The notes under the pieces were generated by a model. It did not search any database, was not told the DNA's origin, and was given only the letters and a program-made list of their open reading frames with translations. This document shows positions 1 through 8,129 of a stretch of DNA of 13,092 bases, in pieces. Within the stretch, counting starts at the first letter, position 1. Every line of letters begins with the position of its first letter. Location of the stretch: the NCBI GenBank assembly GCA_030039695.1, contig JASHVB010000192.1, positions 1 to 13,092 of the forward strand, read 5' to 3'. This stretch comes from Acetobacteraceae bacterium (lineage in GTDB: Bacteria > Pseudomonadota > Alphaproteobacteria > Acetobacterales > Acetobacteraceae). Both the position numbers and the translations under genes were made by a program.

Positions 1-85
1 AACGTCGATCACGGCAGATTCAACTTTGTTACAACTCTTTCCAGGGTAGCGACCGGGTTCATCGAAACAACGACGAGACCCCCCG

Positions 86-217
86 ATGTCGCTGTGGATC
101 ATCTGGTGGAATGCGATCCGGCCGCTGCGCCCGGCGTTCAACCGCCTGCAAACCTTTCTGTGGTTCGTCACCGCCGTGGCCGGCTTCACGGTGCGCAGGG
201 CTGGAAAGTCCAGCTAA
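86..217 (+). pseudogene. Possible truncated transposase N-terminus (43 codons)
   Basis: A short reading frame opens with ATG at 86 and ends with TAA at 215-217. The product is rich in Trp, Leu and Arg (it begins MSLWIIWWNAIRPLRPAF) and carries a hydrophobic stretch, QTFLWFVTAVAG. From memory, this pattern of LRPAxxRxxTFLWF followed by AGxTVR resembles the first 35-40 residues of certain DDE transposases, which then continue for several hundred residues. Here the similarity ends at about residue 37 (FTVR), and the frame closes after RAGKSS. No ribosome binding site stands out upstream. The best reading is a leftover 5' end of an insertion sequence next to the dehydrogenase gene. A short membrane peptide is the alternative. 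No terminal inverted repeats were found in the available flank. Confidence 0.35.
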
Positions 218-228
218 ACCGCATGTTC

Positions 229-257
229 TTGCGCCGATTGACCTTTCGGATTAGTAT
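229..257 (+). promoter_or_regulatory. Weak sigma70-like promoter candidate for the SDR gene
   Basis: TTGCGC (229-234) and TAGTAT (252-257) are separated by 17 bases, and a GGGAGG ribosome binding site (267-272) lies 8 bases before the ATG at 281. Only three and four positions match the -35 and -10 consensus, so this is a tentative assignment. The stretch is more AT-rich than its surroundings, which supports a regulatory role. Confidence 0.25.
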
Positions 258-280
258 ATCGTTGACGGGAGGAAACAAAT

Positions 281-1042
281 ATGCGTCTCGCGGGCAAGGT
301 TGCAATTATCAGCGGCGCGGCATCGGGCATGGGCGCGGCGACCGCCCGGCGCTTCGCCAGTGAAGGTGCCAAGGTCGTCATTGCCGACCAGTTGGAGGCG
401 GAAGGTCGCAAGGTCGCCGACGACATCAATGCCGCCAATGCGCCAGGTGGCGAGGCCGTGTTCATGCGCCTCGATGTCACCGACGAAGCGAACTGGACGC
501 AGGTGGTCGATGAAACTGTGCGGCGTTTCGGTAAGCTCGACATCATGGTGAACAACGCAGGCATCAGCGGCAGCGCGGTCGCCGACATGCTGGACACGGA
601 TGCGTGGGACAAGCTGATGGCGGTGAACAGCCGCGGGGTGTTTCTGGGCACAAAGTATGCCGTACAGGCGATGAGGCAGAGCGGCAGCGGCTCGATCGTC
701 AATCTGTCGTCGATCTCCGGCAACACCGGTCAGACGATGACACATATGGGCTACAACGCGTCAAAAGGTGCAGTGCGCACACTGACCAAATCCACAGCTG
801 TACAGTTCGGCAAGGACGGCATCCGCGCCAATTCCGTGCATCCGGGGCTGATGCCGCCGATGCGCACGTCCGGCGCAACAGCGGATCCGACGGTGCGTGC
901 CAAGATGTTGCAGGCGGTGCCGCTACGCCGCGCTGGCGAAGTGGATGAAGTGGCCAACGCCGTCTTGTTCCTGGCGTCGGACGAGGCATCGTATATCACC
1001 GGTGCGGAACTGTACGTGGATGGCGGGTATTTGGCAGTCTAA
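281..1042 (+). CDS. SDR family NAD(P)-dependent oxidoreductase
   Basis: This is a classical short-chain dehydrogenase/reductase of 253 residues, the usual length for the family. The Rossmann glycine motif is SGAASGMG (residues 11-18), the NNAG motif is at 91-94, and the catalytic set is Asn116, Ser144, Tyr158 and Lys162 (YxxxK). The C-terminus has the usual ITGAELYVDGGY ending. Asp36 at the end of the second strand favours NAD(H) over NADP(H). The enzyme should be cytosolic and interconvert an alcohol and a ketone; the substrate cannot be read from the sequence. The start is set by GGGAGG eight bases upstream. It lies on the plus strand, convergent with the quinate/shikimate dehydrogenase gene, so a role in alicyclic acid catabolism is possible but is only an inference from position. 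Confidence 0.9.
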   Translation: MRLAGKVAIISGAASGMGAATARRFASEGAKVVIADQLEAEGRKVADDINAANAPGGEAVFMRLDVTDEANWTQVVDETVRRFGKLDIMVNNAGISGSAVADMLDTDAWDKLMAVNSRGVFLGTKYAVQAMRQSGSGSIVNLSSISGNTGQTMTHMGYNASKGAVRTLTKSTAVQFGKDGIRANSVHPGLMPPMRTSGATADPTVRAKMLQAVPLRRAGEVDEVANAVLFLASDEASYITGAELYVDGGYLAV

Positions 1043-1100
1043 CCCACTTCTCCCTCCGATTGGCGAGGGCGACGCTCCCCGCGGACAGTGTATGCACGGA

Positions 1101-1121
1101 CCCCTTCCCCACGGGAAGGGG
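1101..1121. terminator. Perfect 9-bp hairpin between convergent genes
   Basis: CCCCTTCCC (1101-1109) is followed after a three-base loop by its exact complement (1113-1121). It sits between the convergent SDR gene and the quinate/shikimate dehydrogenase gene, 59 and 21 bases from their stop codons. There is no run of T on either side, so it is not a textbook intrinsic terminator. It could still terminate in both directions, or it could be a short intergenic repeat. Confidence 0.4.
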
Positions 1122-1141
1122 AGTGTCGGCCCGCGCCCACG

Positions 1142-1990
1142 TCACCCCAACTTCTGAAAATGCCGCAGCATGCGATCAGCGTCTGGCTCTCGCCCGGTGA
1201 ACAACCGGAATGCCGCGGCAGCCTGAAAAACCGCCATGCCGCTTCCGTCCATCGTACGGCAGCCGATCGCGCGTGCTTGTCGCAATAGTGCGGTTTCCAG
1301 CGGGAAATACACGATCTCTGCTACCCATAGCGCCGGCCGCAACAGCGTAGCGGGCAATGGCAATCCCGGATGGCTCGCCATTCCCATCGGCGTCGTGTTG
1401 ATCAGCCCATCCGCCTGCACCACCGCAGTAGCGACATCACCGCTCGCAACAATGCGACGATCGGTGAAGCGGGTCCGCAGCCCTTCGGCTAACGCTGTTG
1501 CGCGCGCGGCATCAATATCGATGATTGTCAGTTGTTGCACACCTAGCGTCATAGCCGCGTAGCCCACGGCCGATCCGGCACCTCCCGCACCCATTTGCAC
1601 GATACGGTCCCGCTTCGCATCCGGCATGAAGCGTCGGAACGAATTGGCAAACCCCGACCAATCGGTGTTGTGTCCGATGCGCCGTCCGTCGTGTAGCAGC
1701 ACCGTGTTGACCGCGTTCAGTGCGCGCGCTTCGGGCGAAAGTTCATGGAGCAGCGGTACGACGGCCTGCTTGCAAGGATGCGTGATGTTCAACCCGTTGA
1801 AGCCCATCCGCTCCGCAGAGCGCAGCAAATCCGGCAGGGCTTCCACTCCGAGTCCGAGCTTGTGCATATCGATCAGCCGGTAGATCGCCCGCATGTCCTG
1901 GGCCGCCGCTTCCTGCTCGTGCATTGCCGGCGTGCGCGAGGACTGGATACCCTCGCCGATCAGACCCAGCAGAATCGCGGCCTCACTCAT
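1142..1990 (-). CDS. aroE: Quinate/shikimate dehydrogenase (catabolic AroE/QsuD type)
   Basis: This 282-residue protein is a shikimate dehydrogenase family enzyme. Instead of the biosynthetic AroE opening with GxPIxHSxSP it has IGEGIQSSRTPAMHE (residues 11-25), which matches the NAD-dependent quinate/shikimate dehydrogenase of Corynebacterium glutamicum (QsuD). Catalytic Lys74 (NITHPCK) and Asp110 (HNTD) are present. The dinucleotide-binding loop is GAGGAGSA (134-141), followed by IIDID, whose acidic residues suit NAD. It should oxidise quinate to 3-dehydroquinate and shikimate to 3-dehydroshikimate in the cytosol. Translation from 1990 is supported by GGGAG at 1998-2002 seven bases upstream; the longer frame starting at 2032 lacks this. 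It is divergent from the 3-dehydroshikimate dehydratase gene, consistent with a shared inducible promoter region. The family assignment is firm; the catabolic role is inferred from the motif and the neighbour. Confidence 0.88.
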   Translation of the reverse strand: MSEAAILLGLIGEGIQSSRTPAMHEQEAAAQDMRAIYRLIDMHKLGLGVEALPDLLRSAERMGFNGLNITHPCKQAVVPLLHELSPEARALNAVNTVLLHDGRRIGHNTDWSGFANSFRRFMPDAKRDRIVQMGAGGAGSAVGYAAMTLGVQQLTIIDIDAARATALAEGLRTRFTDRRIVASGDVATAVVQADGLINTTPMGMASHPGLPLPATLLRPALWVAEIVYFPLETALLRQARAIGCRTMDGSGMAVFQAAAAFRLFTGREPDADRMLRHFQKLG

Positions 1991-2076
1991 GGTTTCGCTC
2001 CCGGCATCATGGCTTGCAGCGTCATCGCCCATGCCGTCAAATCACGTCAACCGAGGTGAGTACGGGGAGAACGGCC
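1991..2076. promoter_or_regulatory. Divergent promoter region of the quinate/shikimate genes
   Basis: These 86 bases separate the two divergent start codons at 1990 and 2077 and must hold both promoters. Ribosome binding sites are visible on both sides: GGGAG on the minus strand (1998-2002) and GGGGAGA at 2064-2070 on the plus strand, six bases before ATG 2077. No convincing operator palindrome or clear -35/-10 pair was found. No regulator gene lies within the window. Confidence 0.5.
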
Positions 2077-3963
2077 ATGGCCGGTCTGGCATCGCCACTG
2101 CCTAAGTCCATTGCGACGGTCTCGCTCAGCGGCACGCTGCCGGAAAAGCTGGAAGCGGCCGCCGCCATCGGCTTCGACGGCGTGGAAATCCTGGAGAATG
2201 ACCTGCTGACATTCGATGGTTCGCCCGCCGCCGTCCGTTCCATCGCGCGCGGGCTTGGCCTCGACATCACCTGCTTCCAGCCATTCCGCGATTTCGAAGC
2301 GATGCCCGAACCACAGCGCAGCCGCAACCTGGATCGCGCCGAACGCAAATTCGACGTGATGCAGGCGCTCGGCACGGATTTGCTTCTGGTCTGCAGCAAC
2401 CTCAGCCCTGCCGCGATCGGCGATGATGCGCGTGCTGCGGCCGATCTGGCGGTGATGGCAGACCGCGCACAGCGCCGCGGCCTTCGCGTTGGTTACGAAG
2501 CGCTTGCCTGGGGGCGGCACGTCAACCGATGGCGGCACGCCTGGCGGATTGTGCAGCTGGCAGATCATCCGGCACTGGGACTAATCATGGACAGTTTCCA
2601 TACGCTCGCCGTGCAAGATAACGCCGCGGACCTTGGCAAGGTGCCTGCCGAAAAACTGTTCTTTTTGCAGCTCGCTGACGCACCCGCACTCTCACTGGAC
2701 GTGCTGTCCTGGAGCCGACACTTTCGTAACTTCCCTGGTCAGGGACAATTGCCCGTCGCGGAATTCCTGCGTGCGGTGCTTGCGGCGGGTTATCGCGGAC
2801 CGCTCTCGCTGGAAATCTTCAATGATGAATTCCGCGCCGCTTCGGCGCGCTTGGTGGCGCGTGATGGGCTTCGCTCGCTGCTGTTGGTCGAAGCGGAAGC
2901 AGGCGCGGCGACGCTGCCGGCACCACCAGTGTTCGACGGCATTGAGTTCCTCGAATTTGCCGTCGACGACGATACCGGCCGCCGCCTTGGCGAAATGCTA
3001 CGTACGCTTGGTTTCCACTATGCCGGCCATCATCGCTCGAAGTCGGTGGATTTATTCCGACAGGGACGCGCGAATGTCGTGTTGAATGCAGAGCAAGATA
3101 GTGCAGCATCCGAACATTTTCAGTTGCATGGGGCGTCGGTGTGCGCGATGGCCTTGCGGGTGGATGACGCGGCACGCGCCGTAGCGCGTGCGCAGGCATT
3201 GTTGTGTCCAGAGTGGCAGGAACGGGTAGGCGAGGGAGAACGTCGCATCCCCGCCGTCCGCGCACCAGACGGCAGCCTGATCTATTTTGTGGAGTCGGAT
3301 CCGTCCGGCCGAACGATTTATGACGACGACTTCCATCTGTTTCCCGATCAGCTGGCACCATCCAGGCTCGCTTCATTCGATCACATCGCACAGGCGCTGC
3401 CGGCCGGTCGCATGGACAACTTCGTGTTATTCTGGCGCGCGGTCTTCGGGTTCATCCCCGAACAATTGTGGGAAATTGCCGATCCATACGGCCTGGTGCG
3501 CAGCCGGAGCATGGTCAGCTCCGACCGCAGCGTGCGGTTGCCACTGAATATCTCGGAGAGTCGCGAGACAGCAACAGGGCGCTTTGTGAACACCTATGCC
3601 GGCGCCGGCGTGCACCACGTCGCACTGCGAACCGAGGATATCCGGCGCTCGCTGCGAGAAATCCGCGCCCGGGGCGGCGCCTTCCTACCGGTGCCCGCGA
3701 ACTACTACGAAGACATTGAAGGGCGCTGGGCTCTAGAACCCGCTCGCGTCGCAGCACTGCAGGAGATGAGCCTGCTATATGACCGCGACGACAGCGGCGA
3801 ATATCTGCACGCCTATACCGACGCATTCGACGACCGGTTCTTTTTTGAGTTGGTCGAGCGCGTCGGCGGCTACGGCGGCTACGGCGCGGCGAACGCCGGG
3901 GTGCGCATGGCCGCGCAGGCGCAAAGGCGGCCCGCAGCGCCGGCCGCACTCCTACTGGGCTGA
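2077..3963 (+). CDS. quiC: 3-dehydroshikimate dehydratase fused to an HPPD-like domain
   Basis: This 628-residue protein dehydrates 3-dehydroshikimate to protocatechuate in the cytosol, feeding the beta-ketoadipate pathway. Residues 1 to about 270 form a TIM-barrel of the sugar phosphate isomerase/AP endonuclease 2 type. The expected metal ligands are Glu141 (GYEAL), Asp172 (MDSFH), Gln198 (FLQLAD) and Glu246 (SLEIF). Residues 285-605 form a two-module vicinal oxygen chelate region resembling 4-hydroxyphenylpyruvate dioxygenase; its 2-His-1-Glu set is His436 (FDHIA), His514 (GVHHVA) and Glu591 (FFFELVER). This architecture and length match QuiC1 of Pseudomonas and QsuB of Corynebacterium. The ATG at 2077 follows GGGGAGA and gives MAGLASPLPKSIATVSLSG, the usual opening; the longer frame back to 1924 runs through the divergent gene. 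It pairs with the adjacent quinate/shikimate dehydrogenase. Automated pipelines often misname it as plain HPPD. Confidence 0.92.
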   Translation: MAGLASPLPKSIATVSLSGTLPEKLEAAAAIGFDGVEILENDLLTFDGSPAAVRSIARGLGLDITCFQPFRDFEAMPEPQRSRNLDRAERKFDVMQALGTDLLLVCSNLSPAAIGDDARAAADLAVMADRAQRRGLRVGYEALAWGRHVNRWRHAWRIVQLADHPALGLIMDSFHTLAVQDNAADLGKVPAEKLFFLQLADAPALSLDVLSWSRHFRNFPGQGQLPVAEFLRAVLAAGYRGPLSLEIFNDEFRAASARLVARDGLRSLLLVEAEAGAATLPAPPVFDGIEFLEFAVDDDTGRRLGEMLRTLGFHYAGHHRSKSVDLFRQGRANVVLNAEQDSAASEHFQLHGASVCAMALRVDDAARAVARAQALLCPEWQERVGEGERRIPAVRAPDGSLIYFVESDPSGRTIYDDDFHLFPDQLAPSRLASFDHIAQALPAGRMDNFVLFWRAVFGFIPEQLWEIADPYGLVRSRSMVSSDRSVRLPLNISESRETATGRFVNTYAGAGVHHVALRTEDIRRSLREIRARGGAFLPVPANYYEDIEGRWALEPARVAALQEMSLLYDRDDSGEYLHAYTDAFDDRFFFELVERVGGYGGYGAANAGVRMAAQAQRRPAAPAALLLG

Positions 3964-3975
3964 ACCGGGCCAGGC

Positions 3976-4038
3976 GGCACCCCGTTCCCTTGACGCTGCC
4001 GACCCGTGAGCCTAGCGTCAAAGTTGAAAAAGGGTGCC
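3976..4038. repeat. Nested inverted repeats upstream of the formate dehydrogenase operon
   Basis: An outer pair GGCACCC (3976-3982) and GGGTGCC (4032-4038) encloses an inner pair TTGACGCT (3990-3997) and AGCGTCAA (4014-4021) with a 16-base loop. It starts 13 bases after the quiC stop and ends 83 bases before the fdnG start. It could be a transcription terminator for quiC, although no T-run follows, or a structured leader or operator for the formate dehydrogenase operon. The rest of the 158-base gap (3964-4121) shows a weak AGGA ribosome binding site at 4109-4112 and no convincing sigma70 promoter. Confidence 0.4.
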
Positions 4039-4121
4039 CGTCTGCACGTTAGCCGGCGGGCGACATAAGAATAACGACTCAGGGGACAGGGGGCACCGAG
4101 CAGGGAGCAGGAAACGGCAGC

Positions 4122-7100
4122 ATGCTGGACAATGTGTCACGCCGACAGTTCCTGGGGGGCGCCGCCGCGACGGTTGCGGTCACTAGCCTGGGCGCGTTCG
4201 GTTTTGCCGATATCGAGGCGGCATGTGCCGCCGCGATCCGTCCCTTCAAGTTGGCCCACACCACCGAAACCCGCAACACCTGTCCGTATTGCGCGGTTGC
4301 CTGCGGCATCATCATGTACGCGAAGCCCGCGGCGGAGAACGGCGGTAAGCGCTCGATCATGCATATCGAGGGCGACCCGGATCATCCGACCAACCGTGGC
4401 ACGCTATGCCCGAAGGGGGCCGCGCTGCTGGATTTCGTCCGGGCGCCGACGCGACTGACCAAGCCGCGCTATCGCGCACCCGGCGCCGAAGAATGGAAGG
4501 AGGTAGGCTGGGACTGGGCGCTCGACCGCGTCGCCCGTAACTTCAAGGACGACCGCGACAAGAACCTTATTACCACCAATGCTGCCGGAATCACGGTGAA
4601 CCGCTGGCTGACGACAGGGTTCCTTGCGGCATCGGCCGCGACCAACGAAACCGGTTGGCTCACCTTCAAGGTGGTGCGTGGCGCCGGAGCGCTAGTCTTC
4701 GACAACCAGGCGCGGGTTTGACACGGGCCGACGGTGGCGAGTCTCGCCCCAACATTCGGCCGCGGCGCAATGACCAACCTGTGGACCGATATCCGCAGTA
4801 CCGACCTTGCCATCGAAATGGGCGGTAATTGCGCCGAGGCGCACCCCTGCGGCTTCAAATGGGTCACCCGTGCGAAGGCCGAACGCGGCGCAAAGCTGAT
4901 CGTGGTCGATCCGCGCTTCACCCGCACGGCGGCGGTAGCCGACCTCTATGCACCGATCCGTCCTGGCACCGACATCGCCTTCCTGCTCGGACTGATCAGG
5001 TACTGCATCGAAAACAACAAGGTGCAGTGGGACTACTTGAAGTCGTTCACCAACGCCGCGTTCATAGTCAAGGAAGGCTACGAATTTCACGATGGCTTGT
5101 TCAGCGGCTATGATCCGGCAACGCGGAGCTACGACCGCTCGACGTGGGATTACGATATCGGGACGGACGAGTTCGCCGTGGTTGATCCGACGCTGCAACA
5201 TCCGCGCTGCGTATGGAACCTGCTGAAACAGCACGTTGCGCAGTACACCCCGGAGCTGGTCGAGCGCATCTGCGGCACACCGAAGGACAAGTTCCTGAAA
5301 GTCGCCACCATGGTTGCGGAGACGTCAGCGACCAACAAGAGCATGACGTCGTTGTACGCGCTCGGCTGGACGCAGCATTCGTCTGGTGCGCAGAACATCC
5401 GTGGCATGGCGATGCTGCAGCTTATCCTGGGCAATATCGGCTTGCGCGGCGGCGGAGCGAACGCTCTGCGCGGACACTCGAACATCCAGGGCCTGACGGA
5501 TCTCGGCCTAATGTCGGAGCTGATTCCCGGCTATCTGAACATGCCGCAAGACGACGAGCCCGATCTCGCCGCCTACATGAAGACGCGTGGCTTCAAGCCG
5601 CTGCGACCGGGGCAGGTCAGCTATTGGCAGAACTACCGGAAGTTCATGGTGAGCTTCCTGAAGGCGATGTGGGGCAGCGCGGCCACCACCGACAATGACT
5701 TCCATTACGATTGGATTCCGAAGCTCGACAAACCGATGTACGACGTGCTGCAGGCGTTCGAGATGATGGCGCACGGCCAGATGAACGGCTATGTCTGCCA
5801 GGGATTCAATCCCCTGCTGTCGTTTCCGAATCGGGCGAAGGTCACCAGAGCACTATCGAACCTGAAGTTCCTGGTGGTAATGGACCCGCTGGACACGGAG
5901 ACTGCAAACTTCTGGCAGAATCACGGTGACTTCAACAACGTCGATTCCGGCGCCATCAATACGGAAGTGATCCAGCTTCCGACGACGTGTTTCGCTGAGG
6001 AGGAAGGCTCGCTCACCAACTCTGGCCGCTGGCTGCAATGGCACTGGCCCGGCGCCGATCCGCCGGGCGAGGCACAGCACGACACTTGGATCATCGCGCA
6101 GATTCATCTGCGGATGAAAGCGCTGTATGCCAAAGAAGGCGGCAAGCTGCCGGATCCGATTCTCAATCTGGATTGGCAGTACAAGGATCCCGGCAACCCG
6201 ACGCCGGCCGAGCTGGCGCGCGAGCTCAACGGCCGAGCACTGGAAGATGTCACAGACCCGGCAGACCAGACGAAAGTACTGGTGCCAAAGGGCAAGCAGC
6301 TGGCGTCCTTTGCCTTGCTGCGTGATGACGGTTCGACAACCTGCGGGTGCTGGGTCTACTCCGGCTGCTACACTGAAGCCGGCAACGCGATGGCACGGCG
6401 GGACAACGACGATCCGGGTGAGGCCGGATTGTTCCCTGGCTGGGCGTTTGCGTGGCCGGTTAACCGGCGCATCCTGTATAATCGTGCGTCGTGCGATCTG
6501 TCCGGCAAGCCGTGGGATCCGACCCGCAAGATCATCGAGTGGAACGGCAAGGCCTGGGTCGGCTACGATATTGCGGACACGCTGCCGGACGCTGATCCCG
6601 AGACGGTGATGCCGTTCATCATGGATCCTGAAGGCACCAGCCGGCTGTGGGTACGCGGGCTGATGGTGGATGGGCCGTTCCCGACGCACTACGAACCGTT
6701 CGAAGCGCCGATCGTCAACGTGGTCGCCCCGAAGGTGCGCGGTAATCCGGCGGCCCGCGTGTTCGCCGACGACATGGCGGATTTCGGCGACGCGGCGGAA
6801 TTTCCCATCGTCGGAACCTCGTACCGGCTCACTGAGCACTTCCACTTCTGGACCAAGCACAACAAGGTCAACGCCATGCTACAGCCGGAGTTCTTCGTCG
6901 AACTCTCGGAGCAGCTTGCGAAAGAGAAGGGGATTGCGAACGGCAGCTGGGTGCGCGTGTGGTCGAAACGCGGCTCGGTCAAGGCGGTGGCCTGCGTGAC
7001 CAAACGGCTGCAGCCGCTCACCATCGACGGCAAGACCGTGCATATGGTGGGGGTGCCGCTGCACTGGGGCTTCATGGGCGTCGCTCGCAAAGGCTTCGGC

Positions 7101-7211
7101 CCGAACTCGCTGACGCCATCGGTCGGCGATGCCAATGTGCAGACGCCGGAATTCAAGGCGTTCCTGCTCAACATCGAGCCGAGCACGCCACCCGCAACGC
7201 CGAGTGCCTGA
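4122..7211 (+). CDS. fdnG: Formate dehydrogenase-N alpha subunit, selenocysteine-containing
   Basis: This is the catalytic subunit of a respiratory formate dehydrogenase. It oxidises formate to CO2 at the periplasmic face, using a Mo/W-bis(pyranopterin guanine dinucleotide) centre and a [4Fe-4S] cluster. The full product is 1029 residues if the in-frame TGA at 4719-4721 is read as selenocysteine (residue 200, context ARV-Sec-HGPTVAS); E. coli FdnG is about the same length and carries Sec in the same motif. A Tat signal SRRQFLGG (6-13) with a hydrophobic segment directs export of the folded enzyme. Cluster ligands are Cys54, Cys57, Cys61 and Cys96. The protein continues collinearly with FdnG to the C-terminal pterin-binding domain (LTEHFHFWTKH, HWGFMGVARKG). 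The start has AGGA nine bases upstream. It leads an operon with the beta and gamma subunits. Conventional gene callers would split it into a 199-residue fragment and an 825-residue ORF starting at GTG 4734. Confidence 0.96.
4719..4761 (+). promoter_or_regulatory. Selenocysteine UGA codon with bacterial SECIS hairpin
   Basis: The UGA at 4719-4721 is followed directly by a stem-loop. The lower stem pairs GGCCGA (4726-4731) with TCGGCC (4756-4761). The upper part pairs GG (4733-4734) with CC (4749-4750), leaves T4735 unpaired, and pairs GGCGA (4736-4740) with TCGCC (4744-4748) around a GTC loop. The unpaired U on the 5' side and the apical G-U are the features recognised by SelB in E. coli fdhF and fdnG. 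Reading frame and protein similarity continue unbroken across the codon, so this is recoding and not a nonsense mutation. Confidence 0.93.
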
Positions 7212-7223
7212 GGGAGGACGATC

Positions 7224-8129
7224 ATGGGCGCAGCCCGCGCAATGAACGTCGTCCGATCCTCGGCGAGTTCGACCGCCAATGCCCGGGTCGCCTTCGCCGA
7301 CGAAGTGGTGAAGCTGGTCGACGTGTCGAAATGCATCGGCTGCAAGGCCTGCCAGGCGGCCTGCGTTGAATGGAACGACACAAGTCAGCCGATCGGCGAG
7401 TTCACCGGCAGCTACCAAAACCCGCCGGACCTGACGCCGGACATGTATACGCTGATGCGGTTCGACGAGTGGGTGAACCCAAAAAGCAACGAGTTGGAGT
7501 GGTTGATCCGCAAGGACGGTTGCATGCACTGCGCCGATCCTGGTTGCCTCAAGGCGTGCCCGGCACCTGGTGCAATTGTGCAATACGCCAATGGCATCGT
7601 CGACTTCGTGCACGAGAACTGCATCGGCTGCGGATTCTGCGTGAAGGGATGCCCGTTCGACATCCCGCGCATCTCGGCCGCACCCGCCAAGGCTTACAAG
7701 TGCACACTATGCTCTGACCGCGTGGCGGTGGGTGAGGGGCCGGCCTGTGCCAAGGCCTGTCCGACCGAAGCGATCGTGTTCGGCACCAAGGATGCAATGC
7801 TCAAGCACGCGCAGGGTCGGCTGACCGACCTGCATTCGCGCGGCATCGAGACCGCCGGCATCTACAATCCTCAGGGCGTCGGCGGCACGCATGTCATGTA
7901 CGTGCTGGCGCATGCGGATCAGCCGGAACGTTACGGTGGGCTGCCAAGCAATCCAAAGATCAGTGGCTGGATACGGCTCTGGCGGGGCACTGCAACAACC
8001 TATGTGGGCCTTGCCGCACTGGCGGCGTTCGTTGTCGGCGCGGTGGTGAACCACGTCGCCGTCGGCCCCAAGGCGCCGAGCGCGGATGATGAAAAGCAGG
8101 CGCGCGAGCTGATCGAAGGAGGCAAGTGA
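7224..8129 (+). CDS. fdnH: Formate dehydrogenase-N beta subunit (four [4Fe-4S] clusters)
   Basis: This 301-residue electron-transfer subunit carries sixteen cysteines in four groups: 37/40/43/47, 100/103/108/112, 133/136/139/143 and 160/163/175/179. These bind four [4Fe-4S] clusters that pass electrons from the alpha subunit to the cytochrome b. A single hydrophobic segment at about 258-280 anchors it in the membrane, as in E. coli FdnH, and motifs such as CIGCKACQ, IRKDGCMHC and GVGGTHVMYVL agree with that family. The protein has no signal of its own and is expected to be carried out through the Tat system with the alpha subunit. It starts 12 bases after the alpha stop with GGGAGGA (7212-7218) five bases before the ATG. 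A second in-frame ATG at residue 7 is possible but less well placed. Confidence 0.96.
   Translation: MGAARAMNVVRSSASSTANARVAFADEVVKLVDVSKCIGCKACQAACVEWNDTSQPIGEFTGSYQNPPDLTPDMYTLMRFDEWVNPKSNELEWLIRKDGCMHCADPGCLKACPAPGAIVQYANGIVDFVHENCIGCGFCVKGCPFDIPRISAAPAKAYKCTLCSDRVAVGEGPACAKACPTEAIVFGTKDAMLKHAQGRLTDLHSRGIETAGIYNPQGVGGTHVMYVLAHADQPERYGGLPSNPKISGWIRLWRGTATTYVGLAALAAFVVGAVVNHVAVGPKAPSADDEKQARELIEGGK

Noticed and set aside
1924..2076. N-terminal extension of the 3-dehydroshikimate dehydratase
   Set aside because: The extra 51 codons overlap the divergent dehydrogenase gene and do not look like the family; ATG 2077 has a good ribosome binding site.
2077..3963. Annotation as 4-hydroxyphenylpyruvate dioxygenase of tyrosine catabolism
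   Set aside because: The N-terminal TIM-barrel with Glu141, Asp172, Gln198 and Glu246 and the divergent quinate/shikimate dehydrogenase identify a QuiC/QsuB-type dehydratase.
3976..3994. Sigma54 promoter (GGCAC...TTGA) upstream of fdnG
   Set aside because: The -12 element lacks the required GC dinucleotide, so the match does not hold.
4719..4721. Nonsense mutation splitting the formate dehydrogenase alpha gene into two genes (4122-4721 and 4734-7211)
   Set aside because: The TGA is at the known selenocysteine position, followed by a SECIS hairpin, with intact similarity to FdnG on both sides; the GTG at 4734 is only a codon inside the gene.
5853..6860. Long minus-strand ORF of 335 codons opposite the alpha subunit gene
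   Set aside because: It is antisense to well-conserved fdnG sequence, has Arg/His-rich composition typical of GC-rich shadow frames, and matches no family.
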